Shown in pieces: positions 26,494-38,800 of a stretch of 64,000 nucleotides of DNA. Each line of letters opens with the position of its first letter. Positions within the stretch are counted from its first letter, which is position 1. Source of the stretch: Paracyclopina nana (lineage: Eukaryota; Arthropoda; Copepoda; Cyclopoida; Cyclopettidae). A program made the position numbers and the translations under genes. The stretch spans positions 7,998,001-8,062,000 of the forward strand of contig JAGUCH010000001.1 of NCBI GenBank assembly GCA_019096065.1, read 5' to 3'. The notes beneath the pieces are model-generated. The model was not told the origin of the DNA and searched no databases. It worked only from the letters and a program-made list of their open reading frames with translations.

Positions 26494-29400
26494 TGAATGT
26501 TTGCTCGCACGACTGCACTAAGAGGTCATGCTACTTGCGACCCTTTTTCGGATGGGAAAGTAAAAGCAGTTGTGCTCCTCGCGACGCCAACTGTTGACTA
26601 AGTTATCGTGCTCTCCACAGTGTGCATGGGGTATGCGCACAGTGGACGCTCGCTCAGGTGGGGCGCACCCCCTCCCTCCCTAGGTTGCGCATAGCGTATG
26701 CGGCCGCAGCAGTTTTGCCGTAAACACCAAAAAGAGACGCGCACTGCTGCCAGCTCTTCCACTCAGCAGACTCTGCAACGTACCTCCGCAGCCCGAGCTG
26801 CGTTGCTCCAGTACCGCGGGTCCGGCTATTTGGGAGCACCAGCTTCAACGCCGTGCTCAGGGTTGAACTGGGTTAGCTGTACTGCTGGATAGAGGGCGCT
26901 GGTTGCGCTCGCTCAGCTGCCCCACTGACCAGTGGCCACCATAGAACGTATAGGTCGATTTCGTGCGTTCCACGCTATACGTAAGCAAGGGTAAGTACTA
27001 AGTAGGACGCCAAGGGAACTCATAACAGGGCTTTTGTCTTGAAAACGAAAACTACCTTGGCATGGGTCGAACTGCAGCCAGGAAATGCAACCGTGACTCA
27101 GTTGAGTTTGTCGCCATGATTTGCGAGACCGTGATTCAGGCCCATGTCGACTTTCATTTTCTCCGAAGATTTATATTAGTCACCGATCTTGAAAGGCATT
27201 TTTGGATCAACGTAGAAAACGGAGGAGGCTTTTGCCATTAATCTTGCCCGAGAGTGCCCATGAAATTAATTGCCGGTTTGTGGATGCTGATGGCGATGCG
27301 CCTTTTAGTGCTCTAATTGGACGGAAAAACGCCACTTTGCCGTGCCTTTTCCAACATTCAATCTGGTTTCCTTTTATTAGCACAGTCAAAGCCTTTTAGG
27401 TCAATTTGCGACATCGGAGCTCTCGGCGGAATGCAATTGCTTGCTCGAAGAAAGTGATTTTTTTTTCGAAACCGTGGCAAATGCGCTGGATTTTTACGCC
27501 AACTCCATTGACTTCCCAGGGCGTTGACAAATGGGAAACGAGAGTGAAATTCTCATGGCGACTTTATGAAAACCGAAGACACCATTCGGTGAATCGTCAT
27601 TGCTACCTGGCTCGAGGCTCGAAGGCTTTTTAATTAAGTTTAGCAATTAGTCATTGCATAGTCTAGATCCTATCTGGCAATAGCCTTCCCCGGGCAATGT
27701 AATTTTTGCTAGAAAAGCCAGCACCCGCATTGCTATCCGACTTTGATCGAGACATGCGGCTAAAAAAGGCATAAAATGCTTTCGCTTCATTCCCACCAGG
27801 CTCACCTATTTTTGTGCATTTTGGACCCTTCTAGGTTGAACAAATGATCTTGCTCTCCACCTGATCTCTCGACTGCTCATTTTTTCGTCCTAGTGCTTTT
27901 ATCTGGACTGCGGATCAAAGAGCCCGAATTGGCTAATGATCGAAAATGCTTTTTTTCCTCTCACCGTAGCAGGCTTGTCATAATTCACGCAACGTCACTT
28001 GATTTATGGACAATTTCTGCAGTTGGAAAAATAAAACTTTTTATGCGCAACTCGTTTTTATGGCTTTAAAAGTACTTGTTCTATTTGGTCGGGACGTCTT
28101 GGAAAACAGTAAGCTTGTTAAAACAGACGGAGTAAGTGCAATTTGATGCGTATCTACCTATACATAAAAGTTGAATGCTATAGTCCCACCACAATTTGTC
28201 AAGCTCTCTTGCGAGCGAGTTCGAGTGTCAGGCCAAGTTAGGAAAAGGATTAGTTAGAGTGATAAAACCTGCCAATTAATTTTCTAATAACGATGATCGC
28301 TGTAATTCGACTTGTTTTCCATAAACCCCTTTGAACTCACTAATTATAATCGCATCAACCCATTTGCGGTCGAAAATTGCTCTTTTCGAATTTCACATTC
28401 CAAAAGTCCTAAGCAGAACACGATACTCTTAAATTAGCCGAACAGCATTCTTCCCCATATTTTTGACTGACTGAGCCGGAATTATTTAATTAGGCTGGAA
28501 TTTGTCGTCGGGATGTCAGTAAATCAAGAAGTTTTCAAGCGATTCCGCATGGCGCGCGCATACATATTAATTCTATTTGATTTAGATGACAAATCGCAAT
28601 TTTGTCGTCATTTCCGCCCTGATTATTTATTGCTTGCTTCTGATTGTCAAAAAGATCATTGAACATGTTGTAAATTGTGCCACGTCGTCATCAAGTCAAT
28701 TTCCGTCTTGTTTCATAGATCGGTGCAAAACGTGCGCAAACAAATTAGCACAGCCTTCCCACACTCGACTTACAATTTTGTCTTATCATATTTTGGAATT
28801 ACTCTTTAGTTCAATTAAACATGTGAAAGATAAATAAACAACATGAGAACTGAGTTTTATCTCTGCCAAGTTGCTCTCAAGGCTGCTGATACCTGCAAAG
28901 TGAATTAAAAATGTGCAAAACAGAGGTGGGCCCTTATTTTGCATGCTTCAGGAAAATCCCAAGAATCGCCATTTTGGATTCCCTATCTTATTTCGTTGCG
29001 CGCTAAGAATTAGGTTAGCCTAGCTACTTACAAAAAGAAATGCCTAATAAAGAGATCAAAAGACAGAAGCTGTGAGAAAAACGTACTTGTGCACTTTTTT
29101 ATTGCTTCTATTGAAAGTATGCGAGCATACCTCCAATAAAAACAATGAAATCTGAAAGAAATCAAAGAATGGCCGACAAAAATTGGCTGAGCCCCCTGGA
29201 GTTTTGTTGGATTTGTAAATCTTGGTGCATGCGATGATTTTATTTCTTTTGCTCGCATTGAGTTACCCCATGCTGCAGCCGGGTTCATAAAGGCCATTGG
29301 CAGTCATTGACGATTCAAGATTCAACCATAATTTGAGAGCTGTAAAATTCTGCAATAAGGAAACTTTGTGTCCCAAATCTCAGCCTTCTGCCAAGGTCGG

Positions 29401-31955
29401 TAACCTTCATCTGTATCCAATTGGGTAATTTAGTGGGTAAAAAGGAACACCCAGGTCGCGCAATATTTTTCAGCTTCAGGTAGCACCTGAAGGCTCGCGA
29501 GCTCGGCATTTTAAAAGCCCTTTAATGATTATTATGATGGCACCGCGCCCTGAAAGCTTCACGTTTGACCCCTCTTCACCTCTCAATGCGAAAAACACGT
29601 GGTAAATTGGACATGGTTACCCATGTCAGTTGCACTTTCGATGGTAGGAGCATTAGCACCCTCTTTTGAGATTGCCTGTTGTGGAGCCACGTTTGTTGAA
29701 GAGCGACAATTTTCGGGAGAAACCATCGATTATTTTGAAACTAGTTTTGCATTCGGTCAAGATTGTAAGCGACCAAAATTGAGCATTAAGCGTATCTGAT
29801 GGTAGCAAAGTAGGATTCTCTAGTGTTTCAGGGGGTAGGCCTCAGATGCGAAAAGATGTGGAAATGACGCTTGAGGAATGCTGCCGCAATTTACATTTAC
29901 CCAGGTTTTTTTCCCGTCACGTTGCGTAATTTCTGCAAGTTCTGAATGGCGTGAAAAACGCTCCCAACATTTCAAAAGAACAATTGGCAAGCAGGAATTA
30001 AAAATCTAGATGGTTCAGAGATGACTGCAATGTGCAGTTGTGCACGTGAATTTTGCAATCGCAGTTTTTTGCTGCATCTCCGGATTCTGCAAGAAATTGC
30101 TGTCTAATGCCTCAATCACTCAACATTGCTTAGCTATAGTCCGTGGCATCCATACTCTCCAAAGCGCGTCACAGGCATTCTTCGTTTGGCTAATGGCTAA
30201 AACTGGTTCGGTTTCCTTTGGAATTTGGTTGTAAGTTGAAGAGCCAATAAAAATTCTATTGCCTACAATATGCATGCAGCAAATTTTTCACGGTTTAAAA
30301 ACAAGTCTTGCAAAATAGGTTTTTCCAGTCCATTGCTTTTTTTGCTTGTTCCATGGAGTTGTCTCATTCTTTATGCCGCGCCTGTTTCGCTTTTTTTATA
30401 TTGTGCTATTCATTCTCAACTACATTAGCAATATCCTTACAGACTTAAAGCATATAGCTACCGTAATTGAGACAAATCTTACGTACATATGATAAATACG
30501 CATAGCTTCAAGGCATGACTTGCGGATAGCTCCACCAAATTAAGATAAAATACCCAAGTATGCATCTTTTTAAAGTCAGATGCACGAATAACGCAAACAG
30601 CTTGAGGTCCGTAATGTCGATGTCAGATTTTTACAATTTTTCTCTATTGCCAGCGTTTGACGTTTCAAAGGAGTATTGTGCTCGTTTAATGTTGGCACAC
30701 CCAGAGGCTGCTGAGCAAATAAAACGTTTCATCTTTACTTGTTAGAGATGTTTGCATAATAGTCCGCAAATATGTCTAAAAGTAGGTCCAGGTGCATGAT
30801 CCCTTATCTCGTGCCATCAAGCTGCGCCAGATTTTTGACTTGCTTTTCACATTTTTTGTGCGAGTCGAACAAAAAAAAATGGAGCCACTTTTGTCGATTT
30901 GAAGACGAATCCATCAAAGAAGACCCTAACGCGGAGAAATGCTCGTTCAGTTAGTTCATCGCGGGATCATGAATTCCACGTGCCGCATGTGGCGATGAAC
31001 CCTTCGATGTTTTCTTCCATGGAGCCATTTTGAAGGTGCCAAGCGTCAACTTGCGGAATTGCTTATGCGCGAGCATGACCATAAATTAGGGGTAGTTATT
31101 TGGTCACAATATGCACAGGCTGGGAGGCTTGCGAAGGGAAAATCAGCGAGCTTTCCCTTCTTTGGGTAATGACGTGGGCGTTTTCCATCACGGTGGCTCC
31201 CGTAATTAAGGGACGGCATAGGCATCGTCGCTGGGTGGGCGTTTTACCCATCCTCGACGCGTAAGTCACGCTAACCGCGGCAATTGTCCGCGGGACAGCA
31301 TCATGGACAACCATCGCCTATTCCACGTGACTTCACCGATCAAGATGAGCACCATGAGAGAGACAGGCAAGAGCCACCCATCGTGAAATGTTGCTCCGCG
31401 GTGTTTTCAAACTTTTGCGGCAATTCCACGTGTGTGTTCCAGGCGGAGCCAATAACATGTAGCCCACGGAGGATCATTCCATAACGCATGTCAATGCTGG
31501 CATTTTTTAAACCCCAAGCTAGGTGGTTTGGAACGGCTCGCAGATGCAGCCTACTTTTTTCTAGTTTCCGTTGGCTCTTCCAAACCTCGGAGTCAATCCC
31601 AAAGACTAATGATCAAAGTTGCAAAAACCGATGTTGGGCGCTGATAAAGCTCACATAGGCTAATGGACCCGCGTCGCCGCTCATGGCCGAAATTGGGAAT
31701 TTGAACGGCGATTTCAGCTTATCTCGTCAACTTTGACGTATTTTGATGGCCCATGGTTCCGAAGCCATTTTTGGGTTTTGTCAAATGCCATTGTCCGATC
31801 GTCGAGGGCGACACTTTCTCGTTGGATACATCAGATGCCACCGCATTCCGCCGCAGCTCTTCCGAAGCGAGCATAAAATTTCGCGTCCAGAACCAAAAAG
31901 ATGCGCTTCCGCTTTTGATATTGCATTGAACATTTAAAGAAAATCCCGCTCTATC
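26494..31955. other. intergenic region upstream of the semaphorin gene
   Basis: About 5.5 kb without a supportable gene. The part nearest the semaphorin start (about 26,640-26,930) is GC-richer, with frames open on both strands, and may be promoter or untranslated first-exon sequence. The remainder holds only scattered short frames. Confidence 0.45.
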
Positions 31956-31963
31956 CGTAGAAT

Positions 31964-32564
31964 GGGGAAACCGTACTTTGATCTACGTTTTAAGATCTAC
32001 AGGGTGTTTATGTTTAACAATCTACGAGAAAGAGTTGCTAGAGACAATTTTGTACCTGAGTTTTTTTTAAAAGTCTATTGGCGTCTGTTTTATGATCTGC
32101 GCTAATGCCCTGTTTATCTACAAAGACTATTTCAGTCGTAGCTCAAGCAGTCTTGCAAAAAGGGGCTAACCTTTAAACTTTCTTTGGTTTAGTCTGTCCT
32201 TTACCTACGAAAATTATTAAATTGGGTCTTTGCAACCTTAACTCTTCTTTCTCACTTTTTGTTTAAAAACAGTCAATTAGCAAAAGTTATTATTTTTTTT
32301 AAAAATTCCTTTAATTTTTAGAAATATCTAAGACTTGGCCAAGAGGCCTTTTTTAAATTGCTTGCTGGCTCAAAATCAGACGAAGCTAGATTAAAATCAA
32401 GGCAATACAAGTAATACACAGGTATGTTGATCAAAGTTCTCAGGTAAAATGAAAATAAAAACATAGACCTTAAAACGACGCTAGAAGATCATAAAACAGA
32501 CCACATTTGACCTTAACACGTAGATTAAAAACGGACCCCTTTTTAGATCAAAGTACAGGCACCC
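31964..32564. mobile_element. hAT-like fold-back element with 8-bp target duplication
   Basis: The element starts GGGGAAACC and ends CAGGCACC(C). A 13-bp inverted repeat (GTACTTTGATCTA at 31973-31985, complement at 32544-32556) lies just inside the ends. CGTAGAAT flanks it at 31956-31963 and 32564-32571, an 8-bp target duplication (one base of ambiguity at the right edge). Both arms carry degenerate TTTGATCTAC-type words pointing inward. The ends (GGGGAAAC and GGCACCC) match those of the element in the GPCR intron at 37,703-38,740, so they belong to one family. There is no coding capacity. Confidence 0.8.
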
Positions 32565-32572
32565 GTAGAATA

Positions 32573-33592
32573 TAAAGATCTTGGTTCTGACAATGCGTAT
32601 AGATGGCGCTGAGAAAAGAAGCGTAAACAAAAAGCGCCCTCTTTTATTTCGATAGCGAAGCAAACTGCAACAGCAAGGCGAAACCAGAATTATTTTTCGC
32701 TTGCATGATTTCTCGCTAAATGGCTGTTGCCACTCGCTAGTTGTGAATAGCTCGGATCTCAAGAAATGGATCGTCCCATTTGAAAGAAATCTTTTTGGGA
32801 AAATTGGCAGGTAAGAATTCATGGTACCGCTTTGAAATCCGAGCCGTTTTCCTGCTTTCGTTTTAGCCTAATATGATGGTCAATGAGTGCGCATGTGATG
32901 TGCCGGTATCAAAAGATAGCCGAAACTTTTTTCGCTCTTTCCGCTTTCAAACTTTTATTTTAGCACTTGCGATTCGCATGCCTCGTCACGCCCGCGCTCT
33001 TCTTCTTCTTTTGTCTCGATCCTTACAAAAAGATGACAAATATAACGAGTATTTTCGCTCAGAATGGTAGGTTGTTCTTGGAAGCGCTTTAATTATGAAA
33101 ACCTCCAAGTTCGACGGAGATACCGAGGAAGAACTGCCCTTTCCTGTTCTGCGCATAAAACTGATAAAAGTGAACTGTTGCAAAGCATAAAAGAGGCATT
33201 TTTCAACGTGGAAGTAGGCTAGGCTTCCGCATGGCAGGTCATGGCCTGAGGCAAAAGTACAGCGCCAATGAGCGGAAAACGGTTCCTTTGTCGATTCCCA
33301 TTCTTTGCCATCGTTGCATTTTTACCGAAAAGAACTTTTGCAGGGACTTGGAGGAGAGCTCGAGCCTGGTGCACCCATGCGTGGTACTTTTAAAAATATC
33401 TTTGGTGCTGCATATGCGTCAGGTTGATCCTGCGCGCGCGTCTATACGTCTACGTGAATGTGTACGGTGCGGCTGGACGTGCGGAGTGCCTACGTGCGTG
33501 CGTGAGCACATTCACCAGCAGCAGTTGCATAGCAGCAGAATCAGCTAACTCGAAACGCGACGCCATATCAAAGGTCCCGAGGAGCGAGAAGC
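32573..33592. other. intergenic, upstream of the four-TM gene
   Basis: No supported gene. The last 200 bases before 33,593 become GC-rich and probably hold the promoter and 5' UTR of the four-transmembrane gene. Confidence 0.45.
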
Positions 33593-34737
33593 ATGGCTGC
33601 CACGACGAGCGATCCGCTGAGCCAAAGCGAGGAAGGCCTCTACCGAAGGGCCAACGGCTACCAGAGCAGGCTGTCCCTGTGGGAGGTCCTGGGCATCGTG
33701 TCCACCCTCAGGCAGAACGTGGAGCGGCTCAAGCTCTACAAGGCCACGCTCCAGGTCATCCGATTCATGGCCGTCCTCAACTTCATCTACTCCGTCATCG
33801 GCACGGCCTTCCTCGTCATCGGACTCTTCCCCAGCGTGTCCAACGCCCTCGACATCACCGACGCCCAATCCGCTCAGTTCCTTCGCCTAGGTAACGCATG
33901 ACTCACGCTTTGATGACAAGTGGCACGAAAATGACCCTCGCTTCTTTTCAGGCGTTTTTGTCAGCCTTTTCGCCCCCCTGGCCCTCTCGTGCGATCTGAT
34001 GGCCTTGCGAGGCCTTCGCACGTGGAAAAAGGCCCTCTTGCTCCCCTGGCTCGTCCTCTACGCCATCCTCGTCGCCTTGGTCATGGCCGTCGTCCTCACC
34101 GGAACGTTCCACGCCGGATTCCACTGGCGCTACCTTCTGCTCGGACTCTGCTGCGTTTGCTTCTTCTCAGCCTGGAGACAAGTCAGATTGCAATACACCG
34201 CCATGGTCTTTCCCAGGTGATAATAATGATGCATTCCCTCTCAGCAGAGAGTGCTTTGCTGACGTTCGTCGGAATCCTCGAAGAGCCATAGTCGCTGTTG
34301 TGACGGCCTTTTGTTCCATTTGATTAAATCAACGACGCGTGGCTCTATTTTTAGACCCTTCTAAGATACGCGGGCGGGAACTTAATCAAAGAAATTCTCA
34401 CGTCTTTAAACTGAGTTCATTTCGAGGACGATTTTAATTGGGCCGGAGGCCAGCCTGCGGCCCATTTGCCGCCTCGGACGTGGATTAAAAGCCACTCTAC
34501 CTGTCTAGATTACCCCTCTTATTTCCATAGACAACGCGTAATTTTTCCTCTTTCAGACCGTCCTGTTGCACAGTGGAAGATCTAGCCACCGATCTCAGGA
34601 CGCGCGAGCAAGATGTGGTGACCGAATCGCCAGCCAGTGACCTCCCACCAAAGTATGACGATTTGGACCAGCCCCCCAAATATGAAGATCAGTTCGAAAG
34701 GAATACCTCCGCCACCAATGGTAATCATTCTTCCTGA
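33593..34737 (+). CDS. four-transmembrane protein with C-terminal PPxY motifs, function unknown
   Basis: Exons 33593-33890, 33952-34216 and 34557-34737 join in phase to encode 247 aa. There are four hydrophobic spans at about residues 55-80 (FMAVLNFIYSVIGTAFLVIG), 100-118 (GVFVSLFAPLALSCDL), 128-152 (LLPWLVLYAILVALVMAVV) and 160-178 (YLLLGLCCVCFFSAW). The cytosolic tail has two PY motifs, PPKYDDL and PPKYEDQ, which are ligands for WW domains of NEDD4-type ubiquitin ligases (established knowledge). The topology plus PY tail resembles the LAPTM/tetraspan class of endolysosomal proteins, but I do not recognise a specific orthologue. The first two exons are strikingly GC-rich, with C/G-ending codons unlike the neighbours. 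The start is the first ATG in a good context (AAGCATGGC). Confidence 0.75.
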
Positions 34738-35831
34738 GCTGTTGTTCAGTAGTAATCTGTGATGCTGCAGAAAAACCATCTTAAACACGTCCGCACACAA
34801 GGCGAGAAATCCGAATTACCCTGCATTTCTGCTTATGAATAAAATCTTGAAAAAATCAATTATACTGAAGAAAATTATATAAACCTTGCTATTTTCTTAT
34901 GAGAACGAATAAACGTCTCACAGCAATATCAGCAGCTTGAAGTTGGCTTCTTAGGTTGACAAAAAAAAATTTTTGCTCACGAGCTTCAATTTAGCAAAAT
35001 TGGCGTGCTGTGTGATCGCCTTTTTACCGTCTCGGAAATCCTAATCAAACTTTCGTGTCCCTTGGGATTGGAGAAGCAGCAAATTTCTAATTGAAGCTTT
35101 TTGTAAAGCGTGCAGGGACATGGCAAGGCAGTTGTAATTAATTAGCATACATTTGGAAATAGAAAAAATTCTCTAATCGAGCCCTGCTCCGTTTGGGATA
35201 ATAATTAAAGTTCCTCGAAAGCTTCTAGCTGAGCAAACTTTGGCGAAATGAAAAATCAACAAAAATGCGCGTCTTAAAGGATTATCTAAAAAAGTAGCTT
35301 CATTTCGAAGGTCCTTTCCATGTGCTACTCATATCGATTTTTCATAGCTCCTCTACAATTTTTAGCTTTGTGGTGAAACCCAATTTTTTTAGGCCGATTT
35401 TTTGTTCCAGCTCATGGGAAAGTCCTAAGCTTTTTTTAGTACGCTTTCAGGCCTTAATTAAATTGATGGTAAACTAGTGAGCCTTTTTGCAATGATGAAA
35501 CGTGGAGTACGCAGCTAACTTTGCAGGAAATTCTTTGAAACTTTACATTAGCTTTCAATCCCAGGCACTAGCAATTTGAAGGAGCGATGCAAATGAAACA
35601 TGAAAATGCTCTAAAGCCTCAATTCGATCTGGTGAGAAAATGAAACTCGGAATTTGTACTAATCAACGCAGTATTTTAGAGCCCAAGCGCCATAGAAAAT
35701 ACTAAAATAATATTTATTGCACACTTATGCGTTAACATTTGACGAGCTGACTTTTGTGCGATGGCTAAAGCCCAATTTGTTTTTCTCCTTCCTGCCGAGG
35801 AGTACATAGGTACCAATGAGGCTTTTGATCA
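34738..35831. other. intergenic between the convergent four-TM and GPCR genes
   Basis: AT-rich sequence holding the 3' UTRs of the two convergent genes; an AATAAA on the + strand (34839) and AATAAATATT on the minus strand (near 35,710) are plausible polyadenylation signals. No gene was seen. Confidence 0.5.
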
Positions 35832-38800
35832 TCAGAAAGTGTAAGCATCGTCTTTGTAAACCTTTGATAGCTGTAAATTATCCACGGATCTGCTACCTTG
35901 TATCCTTCTTGGATGCAGTGAATTCATTGGAGAATTGACAAGGAGATCAAAATCTTCCTCCTTTGAGCCTCCTCGGTACCTGCGATTCGTGTGGCTTAGA
36001 ATGCTTCTCTCGGCATCGTCGCTTAGAAACACATTAATAAGTGAGTGCGTCTGCAAAAACTTGCCGTAGAGGGCCTCTTTTTTGGCAAGTCTCTTTTTTG
36101 CCGGACACATCGAGGCTGTTGATACGCTGATGATCTTACTCTTTGGGTTGATCTCCACGTACATGTCAGACCGAGTCAATCTTTGCGCACATTCTGATAG
36201 ACCATTGTTGCCTTCTGCTTTTTTGTCATCCTTGTCTGAAAGGTTGACTTGATTAATTCTTGCCAATTTCGAAGCTTTGATAATGCAGGCTACCAATTGG
36301 AGTCTTCATGCAGTTACCTAATTTTCCCTCCCGTATTGAGCATAAAGCTCATGTCAAAAATTCTTTTTTGACAATGCCTTAAAAAAGTTTTAAATTGCTT
36401 AGGTGCACATCCTCGACGAAACTTTAGCCTTCATAGGCGTTATTGGTCAAGAAGCCATTCCTAAACTTTTTGGCGTAATAGAAAAAGTTTTTTTTTCTTG
36501 CCGAAGTCTCAAATTAGTCAAACTAGGATGGAGCTCTCTTTGACCATCGAGGCAAGGGCGCAGATTTGATATATTTTTAATTGCGAAAAGATATGCGCTC
36601 CCGGGGCTGCCAGTGACATTTTTTGCAAAGTTCCCCCAGAAAAGTTAAGTAATTGCCAAAAAGTATGATTTTTTACCTACAACCTGGAGAAAACTTTTCC
36701 TCGCTAAAGGGCTGGTGGAATAATTTTGCTTCGATTTGAAGAGTCGACACCACACTCCAAACCATTTCAGAAACTTTGATCTCATTTCACTGGCATATGA
36801 TCCATATACGTAAGGGTTGGCCACAGAATTACACATGGTCAAAATGAACATGACATCTGCTATGCGAGCATCAAATTTCAAAAAGGACTTTTCATCGATG
36901 ACATACCTACAAAATTAATTTTAGAAAGTGTTTTGCATGATTGAAGGCATTACCAGAGGCTCAAGGATACGTAGGGAGTCCAACAACAAATGAAGACCAT
37001 GACAATCGACAAGGTCATCCTCAGTGTTCGTGACTTGGCCTTGTTAAAGTGAACGCGGCCGCAATGTGATTGGTGATTGTGTGGAATATTGAGACGATTT
37101 CTGAAAGTCAATGGTGAGTCGCCTTTCCTCCTCTTTTCCAGATGGATGCAGCATGATGATGGAATCTGAGTGGAATTTTGCTGACCTGCATGAAAAAGTT
37201 AGTTAGACCTTTTTTAGCTAGTGCAGCAAAATATCGAGGCATTTTAGCCGAAAGAGATAAAAAGCACTACTCTACTGTAATTGGCCTGATTTTTTGCTAA
37301 CGATGGCCCCGTAAATAAATTGGATTGCGAAGCTCAATTTAGCTCGTTTATTGTGAAGGCCGCAATTTGGTGCCAATTTCATCAAAATGTCGATGAGTGG
37401 GTGTGCTACATAATAGTATTTTACCTTGAGCGTTGCCGGGGTTGGCGGCCAACAATGGAGAGTTGGAGCTTTTTTTGAAGATGGTCGCCAAAATGTGCGA
37501 GTATGCATATATCATGATCACCAGTGGAATGAAATAGACTGATATGAGGAAAAAAGAAGTGAAAGCCTTCACTGCCTTAGTGTCAGAATTAAAGGTCACA
37601 CACTGCTTGTACGACTCGTTGCCTTTTACTTCTTCAGCGCTCCAGAAAAATACCTGCGGTACAGAAATATGATGCTGGTAAAGCTGTACATGTTGTTTTA
37701 CCGGGGAAACTTTTTTTGAACTATTGTACTGCCCTTTATGATCGAATTTTTTTTATCTACTTTACTGACAGATAATGTTATACACTTTTAGAACAAGCAT
37801 TTTTTGCTCAACTGTTACAGATATTTTTTGATCTACCCTCATTGAACATGTCCTTAAATTACATACACATTTTGCTCTACACTTTTGTCTCTTAACTATC
37901 TGGACTACTACTCACTTTTCTTATCTACTCACTGAAGTATTATTCACTACACTTTGAGCTATACTCTTATGTTACAAATACATTATGAGCTACTGTTCAT
38001 GAACATGCTTTATATGATATACTTGTCCCCAATGTTATTTCATCTACTTTTGATGAGCCTTTTTACGTTTTTGTTACTTGAGTTTTATGGTCTACTATTT
38101 CTTGCTAACTAGCCTTTTTTGAGCTACTCTGACTGCAGTAGCCAATTGAAATTTGTGATTGCAATTTATTCCTGATGGTAAAGACTTTTCCCTTCAAAAA
38201 TACTACTGTTTAATTGCTTTTTTTACATAAAATATATATTTCCAGAACTTTATCAAATATAGTCCTTGCCAGTAAAACAGAACCTTCTTTTGAAAGATGA
38301 ATTCAATCCAAAACTAAAGTTAGCTTTTATGCCAATTCAAACACCTGTAGAGAAAAAAAAAGTTTTTCCAAAATGTGTATATCAAAAAAGCCATGTTCAA
38401 ATTGTGTAGATAAAGAAGTGTAGTGAAAAATCAGTGAGTAAAAGCAATCCTGGGCAAATTATGTTCGTAAAAAAGTGTAGATCAAAAAGTGTAGGTAATA
38501 GAAAGATGGTCCAAAATGTGTAGTTCAAAAAACGGCACAAGTAGGCAAATTAATGTAATGGCCAGTAGTGGAAGAAATGTCAGTAAAAATTATGTAGCTC
38601 TAATAATGTAGATGATTTAACGTCAGTATCAATACTAGTACTCTATAAAATGTCAGTACAGTATCTAAGAAAATACACGTTTATCAACAATAGACATAAA
38701 AGTGTAGGTCAAAAAACAGTAGTGGAAAATGATGGCACCCGTTTTACCATATGAAACTATTTGAAGATTAAACGAAATGTAAAAGCGGGATATTTGCCAA

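Noticed and set aside
33421-33440. GGTTGATCCTGC resembling the 5' end of 18S rRNA
   Set aside because: The match stops after 12 bases and no further rRNA sequence follows, so it is chance.
36236-36296. Upstream extension of the last GPCR exon
   Set aside because: Acceptors at its 5' end put the frame into early stops; the internal CTTTCAG acceptor at 36,236 restores the phase from exon 5.
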